Assembly: GCF_003075525.1 (NCBI RefSeq) | Contig: NZ_QDDR01000003.1 | Span: 336,203 to 400,202 of the forward strand | Direction: 5' to 3' | Source of the DNA: Pararhodobacter aggregans | Lineage (GTDB): Bacteria; Pseudomonadota; Alphaproteobacteria; Rhodobacterales; Rhodobacteraceae | Length of the DNA stretch: 64,000 bases | Shown: positions 18,212 to 27,336 of the stretch, piece after piece | Position numbering within the stretch: position 1 is the first letter of the stretch | How the letters are laid out: each line of letters starts with the position of its first letter | Notes under the pieces: model-generated | The model's database searches: none | Told to the model about the DNA's origin: nothing | The model's input: the letters and a program-made list of their open reading frames with translations, nothing else | Made by a program: the position numbers and the translations under genes

Positions 18212-19179
18212 CCGAGGCCGAGATCCCCGTCCGGGTGAAGCAGATGCGCCACGAGGCCGATACCGTGCTGTCGGTCGGGTTCGAGACGCTGGACGGCTCG
18301 CCCCTGCCCCGCGCCGAACCCGGCGCGCATGTCGACCTGATCCTGTCGGACGACCTGCGCCGCAGCTACAGCCTGACGCAGGCACTGGACGGCACGACGC
18401 CCGGCTGCACCGTCGCGGTGCATCGCGATCCGGCCAGCCGCGGCGGTTCGGCCCATGTGCATGAGCGGTTGCGGGTCGGTGACAAGCTGCGACTGTCGCG
18501 GCCCAAGAACAACTTCCCGCTGGATGAGGGCGCGGCGCAATCGGTGCTGATCGCGGGCGGGATCGGCATCACGCCGATGCTGGCCATGGTCCGGCGCCTG
18601 ACCGAGGCCGGGCGCCCCTGGCATCTGCATTACGCCGCCCGCAAGCGCAGCGCCGCCGCCTTCCTGTCCGAGATCGCCGCCTGCGTCGCGGCGAGCGGCG
18701 GCAAGGGCCGGCTGACCACCCATTTCGACGACGAGGCCAAGGGCGCGCTTCTGGACATCGCCGGGATCTTCGCCGGTGCCGCACCCGGCACGCATTTCTA
18801 TTGCTGCGGGCCGGAGCCGATGCTGGCCGCCTACGAGACGGCGGCGCGCGGGATGCCCAAGGAACGCGTCCATGCCGAGTATTTCTCGGCCCGCGAGGAA
18901 GCGGCGCGCGAAGGGGGCTTCGACGTGGTGCTGAACCGCTCAGGCAAGGTGCTGCATGTGGAGCCGGGCAAGACCATCCTCGACGTGCTGATCGCCAATA
19001 GGGTCAGCGTGCCCTTCGCCTGCACCGAGGGCACCTGCGGCACCTGCGAGACGCGAGTGATCGAGGGGCGGCCGGATCACCGCGACACGATCCTCACCGA
19101 CGAGGAACGCGCCCATGGTGATACGATGATGGTCTGTTGCTCGGGCTCGAAAAGCGCGCGGCTGGTGCTGGACCTCTGA
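18208..19179 (+). CDS. Phthalate dioxygenase-type reductase (FMN, NADH, 2Fe-2S)
   Basis: 323 residues, ATGA overlap with the preceding gene. Domain order is FMN-binding barrel (RSYSLTQ near residue 52), NAD(P)-binding (IAGGIGITPMLAM near 116, FYCCGPEPML near 198), then C-terminal plant-type ferredoxin (C-x4-C-x2-C-x29-C, in CTEGTCGTC and CCSGS). This layout is diagnostic of the phthalate dioxygenase reductase class. It should pass electrons from NADH to the Rieske oxygenase at 14485–15807. Last gene of the operon, followed by a hairpin. Confidence 0.93.
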   Translation: MTEAEIPVRVKQMRHEADTVLSVGFETLDGSPLPRAEPGAHVDLILSDDLRRSYSLTQALDGTTPGCTVAVHRDPASRGGSAHVHERLRVGDKLRLSRPKNNFPLDEGAAQSVLIAGGIGITPMLAMVRRLTEAGRPWHLHYAARKRSAAAFLSEIAACVAASGGKGRLTTHFDDEAKGALLDIAGIFAGAAPGTHFYCCGPEPMLAAYETAARGMPKERVHAEYFSAREEAAREGGFDVVLNRSGKVLHVEPGKTILDVLIANRVSVPFACTEGTCGTCETRVIEGRPDHRDTILTDEERAHGDTMMVCCSGSKSARLVLDL

Positions 19180-19185
19180 ACGGAA

Positions 19186-19213
19186 CGGCCCCGTCCACGC
19201 GGCGGGGCCGGTT
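19186..19213. terminator. Hairpin between convergent genes
   Basis: An 8-bp stem CGGCCCCG / CGGGGCCG with a 9-nt loop lies just after the reductase stop and just before the convergent nitroreductase-like gene ends at 19219. No strong T run follows on either strand, so the terminator role is likely but not certain. Confidence 0.5.
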
Positions 19214-19218
19214 TGCGT

Positions 19219-20211
19219 TCAGCCCGCGAGCGGCGGGTTCAGCCTGAGCGCCGCGCCCTCGGGCAGGCGGGGCGAGGCGCAGACACTGGCGCTGTCGGGC
19301 ATCAGCCCGAAACCCAGCAGCACGATCACCAGCTGGCTGTCATCGAGCCCGATCTCGGCCCTCAGCGCGCGGTCGGTGGCCGGCGTCACCGACCAGTTGA
19401 GGAAGCAGGTCCCCAACCCTTCGGCATGCAGCCCGTGGCAGAGCGACATGGCGAAAAGCCCGCCGTCGATCCAGGGCTGATACCGCTCGCCCGCGTGTTC
19501 CCAATGCCGCAGGTCCGAGGTGATGACGGCGATCCCGCCCAGCTCGTGCCCGAAGGTGCGGTTGCCGGCCTGATGGCGCCGTACCCGGTCGATCAGGGCG
19601 CGGTCGGTCCAGACATGCGCGGTGCAGGTCTGGCGGTTGCAGCTGGAGGGCGCTGCCTGCGCGGCGGCCACGGCGCGGCGGATCGCCGCCTCCGGCACCG
19701 GGCCGGGGGCGAAGTGCCGGACCGAGCGGCGGGATTGCGCGAAGGCCAGGAAATCGGTCGCGGGCGGCGCACCGCCCGCCTGCGCCACCCCGGCCGCGAT
19801 CCCCTCGCCCCCGGTCAGGGCCAGCGCAGGGGCGATGCCCGGCGGCAGCGCGGTGTCGCGGTTGAAGTCGGCCCAGCCGCGCAGGGTGGCAAGACCGATA
19901 TGAGCCGCGGGCCCGCCGCTGCCCCCGTCCCGCAGATCGCCCGCCAGCCGGGCAGCGCGGGCCAGACCGAAGCCCGGCCGCGCCTCCCGCAGGGCCATGC
20001 CGTATTCGAGGAAATGCGCATCCGCCAGCATCCGCGCCGCGCGGCTTTCCGGGCTGTGCGCCCGGTGCAGCCAGGCGTGACGCCGAAAGCGCACAGCGTC
20101 ATAAAGGGCGCCCTGCCAGAAAGCCGCTTCCGCGCGGACCCGGGACCAGAGGCCCGACAGCCCGCCCCCGGCGGCCAGTCGGCGCCCGGCTTCCGGGCGG
20201 GCCTCAGCCAT
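19219..20211 (-). CDS. Nitroreductase-family flavoprotein with long N-terminal region
   Basis: 330 residues. The C-terminal half is a nitroreductase fold: FLAFAQSRRSVRHFAPGPVP (FMN-phosphate Arg cluster) near residue 157, then AAPSSCNRQT and GLGTCFLNWSV. The N-terminal 150 residues are helical, Ala/Arg-rich and not recognised. Substrates of this superfamily range from quinones and nitro compounds to enones, so the reaction cannot be named. It overlaps the upstream CoA-transferase gene by 8 bp and ends the operon driven from operator 2. Confidence 0.75.
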   Translation of the reverse strand: MAEARPEAGRRLAAGGGLSGLWSRVRAEAAFWQGALYDAVRFRRHAWLHRAHSPESRAARMLADAHFLEYGMALREARPGFGLARAARLAGDLRDGGSGGPAAHIGLATLRGWADFNRDTALPPGIAPALALTGGEGIAAGVAQAGGAPPATDFLAFAQSRRSVRHFAPGPVPEAAIRRAVAAAQAAPSSCNRQTCTAHVWTDRALIDRVRRHQAGNRTFGHELGGIAVITSDLRHWEHAGERYQPWIDGGLFAMSLCHGLHAEGLGTCFLNWSVTPATDRALRAEIGLDDSQLVIVLLGFGLMPDSASVCASPRLPEGAALRLNPPLAG

Positions 20212-21328
20212 CGTCCCCTACCCGCAGCGGGCCGAGGATTTCCTCCGTGCCCTCGCCCAGCGCCGGGATCCGGCGGCGGACATGGGCCTCGGTCAGGGAC
20301 AGGCGGAACGGCGGGTTCGGCACGGCGAAACTGCCCGCGCCATCCTCGACCTCGCCGGTGATCCCGCGCTCGACCGAGACGGGATCGGCCAGCGCCTCGG
20401 CCACCGTGCGGTAGCGCGAGCAGGGCACGCCCGCCGCCATGAAAAGCCGCTCGCATTCGTCCGAGCTGCGGGCCTCGGTCCAGCGCTCGACCCGGGACAT
20501 GATCTCGGCCCAGTTCGCCTCGCGCCCCGCCGGGGTGGTGAAGCGGGGATCGTTGCCCCAGTCGGGGCTGCCCAGAACCTCCAGCATCGCCGCGAAATTC
20601 TTGGCCGAGAGCGGCACGACGATCACGAAACCCTCCGCCGTGCGCACCGGGATATAGACATGGCGCTTGCGGGGCTGGGGGAATTGCGCCTCCTGCACCT
20701 CGTAGATCATCATCGAGATCAGGCTGTCCATCAGCGCGACATCGACCATCTGCCCCTTGCCCGAACGCTCCCGCTCGAACAGCGCGGTCTGCACCGCGCC
20801 CCAGGCATAGATCGCGGCCAGCACATCGGCGTAGAACATGCCCGTGGGTGCCGGACGCTCGGCCCCCGGCACGAAATCCATCAGCGCCAGATCGAGGCCC
20901 GAGGCCGCGTGGATCATCGGCGCATAGGCGGGGCGCTTGGCCCCCTCGCCCTGCTGGCCGAAACCCGAGATGGCGCAATAGATCAGCCCGGGATTGACGG
21001 CCGAAAGCGCTTCGTAGCCCAGACCCAGCCGGGCCATGACGCCGGGGCGGAAATTCTCCATCACCACATCGGCGGTCTTGGCCAGCGCGAAGGCATCGCG
21101 CCGCCCTTCCTCGGTCTTGAGGTCCAGCACCACGCTGCGCTTGCCGGCGTTGAGCGTGCCGAAATAGGCGGAATGCCCGTCACGCAACGGCGGGCGGCCC
21201 CGCATCGCGTCGCCCTCGGGCGTTTCGATCTTGATGACCTCGGCGCCGACATCGGCCATCAGGCGGCCCGCGAGCGGGCCTGCCATCACCTGTCCGAAAT
21301 CGAGCACCCGGATGGGGCGCGCACTCAT
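20204..21328 (-). CDS. Class III CoA-transferase family protein (CaiB/BaiF)
   Basis: 374 residues from the ATG at 21328, overlapping the dehydrogenase stop (ATGA). N-terminal IRVLDFGQVMAGPLAGRLMADVGAEVIKIE-type motif (quoted in part), ENFRPGVMARLGLGYE and GKGQMVDVALMD identify the family. At the usual catalytic Asp position the sequence reads AYAPMIHAASGLD, so a classical aspartyl mechanism is uncertain. It lies between an acyl-CoA dehydrogenase and a nitroreductase-like gene and probably activates or modifies the same acid. Confidence 0.8.
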   Translation of the reverse strand: MSARPIRVLDFGQVMAGPLAGRLMADVGAEVIKIETPEGDAMRGRPPLRDGHSAYFGTLNAGKRSVVLDLKTEEGRRDAFALAKTADVVMENFRPGVMARLGLGYEALSAVNPGLIYCAISGFGQQGEGAKRPAYAPMIHAASGLDLALMDFVPGAERPAPTGMFYADVLAAIYAWGAVQTALFERERSGKGQMVDVALMDSLISMMIYEVQEAQFPQPRKRHVYIPVRTAEGFVIVVPLSAKNFAAMLEVLGSPDWGNDPRFTTPAGREANWAEIMSRVERWTEARSSDECERLFMAAGVPCSRYRTVAEALADPVSVERGITGEVEDGAGSFAVPNPPFRLSLTEAHVRRRIPALGEGTEEILGPLRVGDDG

Positions 21329-22482
21329 GCCTTCAGCATCGCCCGGGCGATGATGAGCCGCTGGATCTGGTTGGTGCCCTCGTAGATCTGGCAGACCTTG
21401 GCGTCGCGCATGTAGCGCTCGACCGGGTTGTCCTGCAGATAGCCCGCGCCGCCGAAAACCTGCACGGCGTCGGTGGTGACCTTCATCGCCATGTCCGAGG
21501 CGAAGGTCTTGACCATCGACACCTGCATCGGCACCTGCGGGTTGGTCGGATCGCGGTCGATCAGGGCCGTGACCTGATAGAGCATGGCCCGCGCCGCCTG
21601 GATCTGGATCGCCATATCGGCCAGCATCGCCTGCACCAGCTGGAACTCGGCGATCGGGCGGCCGAACTGCACCCGGTCCTTGGCATAGGCGAGCGAGGCA
21701 TCGAGCGCGGCCTGCGCCAGGCCGATGGCGGCGGCGGCGACGGTCGGGCGGTTGAAGTTCAGCACGCCCATGGCGTTCTTGAAGCCCTGCCCCTCGGCGC
21801 CGATCATCGTCTCGGCCGGGACGCGGACGTTTTCGAAGAACAGGTCGCAATTCTTGATGCCGCGCAGGCCCATCTTCTTGGGGCTGCCGCCGATGGTGAT
21901 GCCGGGCGTGTCCATCGGGATCAGGAAGGACGAGATGCCGTCATGCCCCTTGCCCTCGGCCGTGCGGGCGAAGAGCAGGATGTATGTCGCCTGATCGGCC
22001 TTGGTGATGAAGACCTTCTGCCCGTTGATGACGTAATCGCCGCCCTCCTTGCGGGCCGAGGTCTTGATCCCCGACACGTCCGAGCCAGTCTGCGGTTCGG
22101 TCAGGCCGATGCAGGACAGCGTGCGGCCCTTGGCGATTTCCGGCAGGTAGCGCTGGCGCTGTTCCTCGGTGCCGAAATGGACCAGCGGCAGGGCCATGGC
22201 GATGGTGGTGGCGCCGACCAGATGCGAGACGGCGAACGAGGCGCGGGCGACTTCCTCCTTGGCGATGCAGGCCATGGTCGTGGTGCCGCCGGGACCGCCA
22301 TAGGCTTCGGGCACCATGATCTGGATCAGCCCCAGGTCGCCGAAGATCGGCACCAGGGAATGCGGCATCTCGTCGTCCTGGTCGATCCGGGCCGCGATGG
22401 GCGCGACTTCCTTTTCCGCCATGCGCCGCACGGTATCGCGGAACATCAGCAGGTCTTCATCGGTGTGGGTGCTGTCCAACAT
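21325..22482 (-). CDS. Acyl-CoA dehydrogenase (short/medium-chain type)
   Basis: 385 residues from the ATG at 22482 with AGGAGGA upstream; a longer frame to 22527 is rejected because it would run into the operator. FAD/acyl-CoA motifs are CIGLTEPQTGSDVSG (near residue 125) and FGGAGYLQDNPVERYMRDAK. The catalytic base is the Glu of IYEGTNQIQR near the C-terminus, as in short/medium-chain enzymes. It introduces a 2,3-double bond and passes electrons to ETF. First gene of the dehydrogenase/CoA-transferase/nitroreductase operon. Confidence 0.93.
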   Translation of the reverse strand: MLDSTHTDEDLLMFRDTVRRMAEKEVAPIAARIDQDDEMPHSLVPIFGDLGLIQIMVPEAYGGPGGTTTMACIAKEEVARASFAVSHLVGATTIAMALPLVHFGTEEQRQRYLPEIAKGRTLSCIGLTEPQTGSDVSGIKTSARKEGGDYVINGQKVFITKADQATYILLFARTAEGKGHDGISSFLIPMDTPGITIGGSPKKMGLRGIKNCDLFFENVRVPAETMIGAEGQGFKNAMGVLNFNRPTVAAAAIGLAQAALDASLAYAKDRVQFGRPIAEFQLVQAMLADMAIQIQAARAMLYQVTALIDRDPTNPQVPMQVSMVKTFASDMAMKVTTDAVQVFGGAGYLQDNPVERYMRDAKVCQIYEGTNQIQRLIIARAMLKA

Positions 22483-22513
22483 GGCCTGTCCTCCTTTGGC
22501 TTGCCAAAGGTGT

Positions 22514-22528
22514 ATTGGACCTACCATT
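22514..22528. promoter_or_regulatory. Operator 2, subclass A, in dehydrogenase promoter
   Basis: ATTGGACCTACCATT. On the minus strand a TTGACT (-35) and TACACC (-10) flank it with a 17-bp spacer, so the operator lies inside the promoter. Its core is the exact reverse complement of operator 3 (TGGTAGGTCCA). Confidence 0.75.
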
Positions 22529-22545
22529 AAGAGTCAACGCCGGAA

Positions 22546-23277
22546 TCAGGGCGTCGGCGGGGCGTTCCACAGCCGCCGGTGAACCCGGTCGAGATGCTCG
22601 GACAATTCGAGTTTCGCCGCCTCGAACCGACCCTCGCGCAGATGCGACAGGAAGGCGCGGCGCGAGTGCAGCAGCTTGTCGCCGTCCATGTCCGAGACCC
22701 GCCGCCGCAGGTAGGTCTGGATCATCTCGGTCTGGGCATCGATGGTGAATTCCAGCGCCCGGTTGCCGGTCAGCGCGGCGATCTCGTGGTAAAAGGCCCG
22801 GGCCAGCGGCACGCGGCGGGCGGATTCGCCCTTCGCCACCGCCTCGGCCGTCGCGGCGACATTGGCCTCCAACGCCGAGAGGTCCGGTGCCTTGCCCGAT
22901 TTCGCCAGATGGTCCAGCACCATGCCCAGCATCATCACCCGCGCCTCGAACAGATCGTCGAGGCTGACAGCGTTGAGGATCACCAGGTCGTTCAGCGCGG
23001 CGCTGATCTGCGCGGCGCTGCCTTCTTCGATGAAGGCGCCGCCATGCGCGCCCTTGCGGGTCTTCAGCATCCCGGCGTTTTCCAGCACACGCAGCGCCTC
23101 ACGCACCACATTGCGGCTGACGTCGAGCTGCTTGGCCAGCTCGCGCTCGGCGGGCAGCTTGTCCCCGGGCCTGAGCTCCCCCGCCGCCAGCTTCTCGCGG
23201 ATGCGCTGCACGACAAGCTCGAAGGTGCGGTCGCTGCGAACCGGGTCGAACAGGGCTTCGCCCGCTGCCTTGGCCAT
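22546..23277 (-). CDS. FadR-type GntR regulator 1
   Basis: 243 residues from the ATG at 23277 (GGAGA upstream). An N-terminal winged helix-turn-helix (residues 12–75; LRPGDKLPAERELAKQLDVS then RNVVREALRVLENAGML) precedes an all-helical FCD ligand domain. FadR-subfamily proteins bind TGG-N5-CCA palindromes and release DNA on binding an acyl-CoA or organic acid. Two operators with the same core flank this gene (22514 and 23375). It is probably an autoregulated repressor of the neighbouring operons. Confidence 0.92.
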   Translation of the reverse strand: MAKAAGEALFDPVRSDRTFELVVQRIREKLAAGELRPGDKLPAERELAKQLDVSRNVVREALRVLENAGMLKTRKGAHGGAFIEEGSAAQISAALNDLVILNAVSLDDLFEARVMMLGMVLDHLAKSGKAPDLSALEANVAATAEAVAKGESARRVPLARAFYHEIAALTGNRALEFTIDAQTEMIQTYLRRRVSDMDGDKLLHSRRAFLSHLREGRFEAAKLELSEHLDRVHRRLWNAPPTP

Positions 23278-23374
23278 GGGGATCTCCGTATGCTTGCGGT
23301 TCTGGACAGGCGGGCACAGTGCCATGCGCGGCCCGGAAGGGCCAGCGCAATCAGCCTTGCGCCAACCACGGGCT

Positions 23375-23389
23375 ATTGGTAGGTCCAAT
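23375..23389. promoter_or_regulatory. Operator 3, subclass A, between gntR1 and permease
   Basis: ATTGGTAGGTCCAAT, with 5-bp perfect arms. It lies between the divergent gntR1 and the permease gene at 23421. Confidence 0.75.
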
Positions 23390-23420
23390 AAAGACCGGAG
23401 CTGCCAGAAGCGAGATCCCG

Positions 23421-24830
23421 ATGCCGATGCGCCCGCCGCTCTCCCTGTTGGACGGCCCCGAAACCCGCGCGAGGCTCGCCGCTGCGGCGATCGGCTGCGC
23501 GGCGCTGTTCACGCTCGCCGACATGCTCAGCCATCGCCATGGCTTTGCGGTCATGGCGGGCGCGCTGGTCTTGTTGCATGTCGCGCTGCGCTGGTCGGCG
23601 CTGCGCGTCAACGCCCGGACGATGCTGGCGGCGGCGCTGGTCATGGCGCTGGCCTTCCTCGCCACCGGCGGCACGGTCGATGCGCTGATCCTGGCGCTCA
23701 GCCGGGCGCTCTACCTGCCCGCGCTGCTGGCGGTGATGACGGTGCTGCGGGTCGCGGCGCTGCGCTCGCGTCAGGTCGGGCTGGCCGCGCGTTTCGTGGT
23801 GCAGCAACCCCCGGCGCGGCGATACGCCTTCCTGTCGACCGGGGCGCAACTGCTGGGCATCTTGCTGAACATCGGCGGTTATCAGCTGTTGCTGGGCATC
23901 GCGCTGGGGCAGCGGGACGCGCCCGCGGCCTCGCCCCGGGCGGCCGAGATCCGGACCCGCCGCATCGCCAGCGCCATCATCCGCGGCTTCAACGGCACCG
24001 TCCTGTGGTCGCCGGTCGGGCTGGCGGTCAACCTGCTGTTTCCGCTGATGCCGACGCTCGACTGGCTGGGCTACCTGCCCTATGGGCTGGGCATGCTGGC
24101 GCTGTTCACCCTGCTGGGCTGGGGCCTGGACCGGCTGGGCCCGCGTCCCGCCGCCCCCTTCCCGGTGCCCGAGCGCAAGGACGCCTGGCCCGCGATCCTG
24201 GCCTTGCTGGGGCTGGTGCTGGCGATCACCGGCAGCGCCGCCTCGCTGGACGCGCTGGCCGGGATCCCGATGCGCGCGGCGATCCTGATGGTGATCCCGG
24301 TCATGGCGCTGCTCTGGGTCCTGCTGACCGAAGAGGGCCCGGCCGCCCCCCGCGTCCAGTCGCTGGCCAGCCAGACGGTGCGCGCGCTGCCCGGCTCGGC
24401 CAACGAGATCGGGCTGCTGGTCGCGACCGGCTTTCTGGGGCTGATCGTGGCGCAGATGATCCCGCCCGCGGCGGTGCGGGATCTGGTGGGGATGTTGTCC
24501 CTCGGCCCCGGCAGCCTGGGCGCCCTGGTCGCGGTCATCATCCCTGTCATCAGCCTGCTCGGCATCTCGCCGATGATAAGCGGCGCGGCCTTTGCCGGGG
24601 CGGTCATCGCCTCGGGCGTGGGGATGCCGGAGCCGATGCTGATGGTGGCGACGCTGTCGGGCTGGGTCGCGGCGGCGATGCTGTCGCCGATGACCTCGAC
24701 CGTGGCGATTGCCGCGGCTGAGACGGGGCTTCCCACGCGGGTGGTCGGCTGGCGCTGGAACGGGATGTTCGTGGTCAGCTACCTGGGCCTGATCGTGCTG
24801 ACGCTGCTGGTCTGGGAAAAGATGCTCTGA
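23421..24830 (+). CDS. Polytopic membrane transporter-like protein, unrecognised
   Basis: 469 residues from the ATG at 23421. About 10–12 hydrophobic helices are visible, with a conserved-looking IRGFNGTVLWSPVGLAVNLL segment near residue 190 and ISPMISGAAFAGAVIASGVG near 385. The two-fold arrangement with small-residue helix breaks recalls ion-transporter (IT) superfamily permeases such as CitM or DctM, but I cannot name the family. With operator 3 immediately upstream and gntR1 divergent, it is probably a fifth uptake or efflux system for pathway acids. Confidence 0.6.
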   Translation: MPMRPPLSLLDGPETRARLAAAAIGCAALFTLADMLSHRHGFAVMAGALVLLHVALRWSALRVNARTMLAAALVMALAFLATGGTVDALILALSRALYLPALLAVMTVLRVAALRSRQVGLAARFVVQQPPARRYAFLSTGAQLLGILLNIGGYQLLLGIALGQRDAPAASPRAAEIRTRRIASAIIRGFNGTVLWSPVGLAVNLLFPLMPTLDWLGYLPYGLGMLALFTLLGWGLDRLGPRPAAPFPVPERKDAWPAILALLGLVLAITGSAASLDALAGIPMRAAILMVIPVMALLWVLLTEEGPAAPRVQSLASQTVRALPGSANEIGLLVATGFLGLIVAQMIPPAAVRDLVGMLSLGPGSLGALVAVIIPVISLLGISPMISGAAFAGAVIASGVGMPEPMLMVATLSGWVAAAMLSPMTSTVAIAAAETGLPTRVVGWRWNGMFVVSYLGLIVLTLLVWEKML

Positions 24831-24835
24831 GCCAG

Positions 24836-24864
24836 CAAAAAGGCCGGCGCGAAACGCGCCGGCC
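24836..24864 (-). terminator. Terminator of TRAP2 operon
   Basis: A perfect 10-bp stem GGCCGGCGCG / CGCGCCGGCC with a 3-nt loop is followed on the minus strand by TTTTT. It lies just beyond the dctP2 stop and also just after the convergent permease gene. Confidence 0.85.
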
Positions 24865-24890
24865 CGCATCCTCCCAACCCGGATGACGGC

Positions 24891-25997
24891 TCAGAAATCG
24901 ACCTTGCTGAAGATCTCGTCCCAAAGTGCCTGAGCCATCGCCTCGGTATCGCCGTGGATGCGGTCCTCGGCGATCTGCTGCCAATGGGCCAGATTGCGCT
25001 GATAGGCCTCGGCGATGGTCGCGGCATCGGTCGCGCCCCGCGCCTGGGCGGCGGTGATGATCTCGGGCAGCCCCTCGGCGTTGATCCGGTCCAGCGCCGC
25101 GCGGATCTCGGGCACGGAATCGTTGAAGGCGACGCGGCCCTCGTATTCGGCGCGCACGTCGCTGTCGTCGGCCATGTAGCCGTCGATGGTGGCGCGGGCG
25201 ATCACGCCCGGCATCTCGCGCAGGATGGCCTGCTGCTGCTCGTCGCCGAGCCCGTCCCAGGCGTCGCGGTTCCAGGTGACAAGGCCGAGGCCCCCCAGAA
25301 CGCCCAGCGGCTCGCCCACGACCGAGCCGATGACCTCGCCCAGCGAATATTGCCGCAGCCAGGCGATGGGACCGACCACGCAATCGAGCTGCCCGCGTTC
25401 CAGCGCCTCGTACATGTCGCCCGCGCCCATGTTCACCGGCGTCCCGCCCAGCGCCTGCGCGATCCGCGACATGGCGCCCGAGCCGCCGCGCATCCGCAGC
25501 CCGGCGATATCCGCAAGGCTCGAGACGTCATCGCGGCACAGCAGCCGATAGGGCGTCGGCGCATGACCGCCGAAGAACACGAGGTTGTTGTCGGCGAATT
25601 CCTCCAGGCATTGCGGGCAATCCAGCAGGATCGTCTGCAGCGAGGCCCCGGCCACGGCGATGGGATCGGCGCCATAGGGCATCATGTCCGAGATGACCAC
25701 CGAATTGGGCAGGTCCGACGGCGCATAGACCGGGATGACGAAGCCCAGATCGGCGATGCCGTCACGGACGCCCGCCAGCATGTCCTGCCCGCCCAGCAGC
25801 TGGCCACCGGCGAACATCCTGATCTGGACCTCGCCGCCCGTCGCCTCGCTGATCGCGTCGAAGGCCGGTTGCAGGCCGATGGTGTTGTTGGCTGCCTGCG
25901 GCGGCACGAAGGTCGCGTAATTGTACTCGTCCGCCAGAACCGGCGCCGCGAACCCGATGACCGCCAGCGCCGTGGTGGCGCGCAAGAGCGTCTTCAT
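24891..25997 (-). CDS. dctP: TRAP transporter periplasmic binding protein, system 2 (CPxC type)
   Basis: 368 residues with a GGAGGAAG site. Signal peptide about residues 1–22 (cleavage after VLA). The DctP substrate segment is IAGLRMRGGSG near residue 164, and the helix ALERGQLDCVVGP follows near 198. Four cysteines (C127, C130 in CPQC, C154, C206) occur at the same spacing as in system 3 and could form disulphides or bind metal in the periplasm. Here dctP is the last gene, after dctQ and dctM, unlike the other systems. Confidence 0.93.
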   Translation of the reverse strand: MKTLLRATTALAVIGFAAPVLADEYNYATFVPPQAANNTIGLQPAFDAISEATGGEVQIRMFAGGQLLGGQDMLAGVRDGIADLGFVIPVYAPSDLPNSVVISDMMPYGADPIAVAGASLQTILLDCPQCLEEFADNNLVFFGGHAPTPYRLLCRDDVSSLADIAGLRMRGGSGAMSRIAQALGGTPVNMGAGDMYEALERGQLDCVVGPIAWLRQYSLGEVIGSVVGEPLGVLGGLGLVTWNRDAWDGLGDEQQQAILREMPGVIARATIDGYMADDSDVRAEYEGRVAFNDSVPEIRAALDRINAEGLPEIITAAQARGATDAATIAEAYQRNLAHWQQIAEDRIHGDTEAMAQALWDEIFSKVDF

Positions 25998-26028
25998 GTC
26001 TTCCTCCTCCGTTGAAAGGGCCCGGGCC

Positions 26029-27336
26029 TCAGCTCATGAGGCCCGGCAGAAACAGGGCGATCTGCGGAAAGATCACCAGCAGCGCGACGACGAGCAGTTC
26101 GCAGACGAGGAACCAGCCGATGCCGCGGAAGATCTGGGTCAGCGCCACCTTGTCGCCGACCACGGTCTTGATCGTGTAGACCGACAGCCCCACCGGCGGG
26201 GTTATCAGGCCGATCTCGACGAATTTGATGGTCAGGATGCCGAACCAGATCAGGTCGAAGCCGCTCTGGTCGATGATCGGCAGCATGACCGGCAGGGCGA
26301 TCAGCATCAGCCCGATCGGGTCGAGGAACATGCCGAGGAACAGGAACACCAGCCCGCAGAACAGGACCACGGAATAGCCCTGCAGCCCCCCTGCCCCGAA
26401 CAGCTCGACAATCGCATCCGGCACGCCCGACAGCGCCACGAAACGCGACAGCATCACCGCCCCGATGGAGACGAAGAAGATCACCGCCGTGCCGGTCACC
26501 GTGTCCACGATGCTGGCGCGCAGCACCGTCCAGTTGAGCCGCCCGTAGAAGGCCGCGATCACCAGCGCGAGGAAGGCCCCCAGCGCCCCGGCCTCGGTCG
26601 CAGTGACATAGCCGCCGTACAGCCCGCCGATCACGCCCAGGATCAGCAGCGGCATCGGCCAGACCTGCGCCAGCGCCTGCATCCGCTCGCGCAGGGTGGG
26701 GTTGATGTCGACCGGGGGCGCCAGCTCGGGCCGGATCACGCAGCGCAGCCAGATCATCGCCGCATAGATCACCGCGGTCAGGATGCCGGGCAGGATCCCG
26801 GCGATCATCAGCTTGCCGATCGAGGCCTCGGCGAAAGTGCCATAAAGGATCATCAGGATCGAGGGCGGGATCAGCGAGCCCAGTGTCCCCGCCGCGGCGA
26901 CGACGCCCGTGGCAAGGCCGGGATCGTAGCGGTAGCGCAGCATTTCGGGCACCGCGATCCGCCCCATGGCCGAGGCGGTGGCGACCGACGAGCCCGAGGC
27001 CGCGGCAAAGCCCGCACAGGCGAAGTTCGAGGCGATGGCCAGCCCCCCCGGCAACCGGCAAAGCCAGAGCCGGGCAGCGGTGTAAAGCGAACTGACGATC
27101 CCGGAATGATAGGCGACCGAGCCCATCAGCAGGAACATCGGGATGGCCGACAGCGACCAATGTGCCACGAACTGGTAGGGGATGGTCCGCAACGAGCCCA
27201 GCGCCGGGCGTTCGCCCAGCAGTGCCCAGAGCCCGGCGATGGAGACGCCGATCAGCGCGAAGGCGATGGGCACGCGCAGCGCCAGAAGGACAAGGATCCC
27301 GGCGAGGCCGAGGCCCCCGATGGCGACATCAGACAT
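26029..27336 (-). CDS. dctM: TRAP transporter large permease, system 2
   Basis: 435 residues from the ATG at 27336, overlapping the dctQ 3' end by 8 bp. About 12 hydrophobic helices; typical DctM motifs include SAIPMFLLMGSVAYHSG, AASGSSVATASAMGRIAVPE, LIPPSILMILYG and GLITPPVGLSVYTIK. It forms the transport channel of the system. Confidence 0.95.
   Translation of the reverse strand: MSDVAIGGLGLAGILVLLALRVPIAFALIGVSIAGLWALLGERPALGSLRTIPYQFVAHWSLSAIPMFLLMGSVAYHSGIVSSLYTAARLWLCRLPGGLAIASNFACAGFAAASGSSVATASAMGRIAVPEMLRYRYDPGLATGVVAAAGTLGSLIPPSILMILYGTFAEASIGKLMIAGILPGILTAVIYAAMIWLRCVIRPELAPPVDINPTLRERMQALAQVWPMPLLILGVIGGLYGGYVTATEAGALGAFLALVIAAFYGRLNWTVLRASIVDTVTGTAVIFFVSIGAVMLSRFVALSGVPDAIVELFGAGGLQGYSVVLFCGLVFLFLGMFLDPIGLMLIALPVMLPIIDQSGFDLIWFGILTIKFVEIGLITPPVGLSVYTIKTVVGDKVALTQIFRGIGWFLVCELLVVALLVIFPQIALFLPGLMS

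Noticed and set aside
14485..19179. Classical phthalate degradation operon
   Set aside because: The oxygenase and reductase are phthalate-type, but the cis-dihydrodiol dehydrogenase and decarboxylase expected of that pathway are absent.
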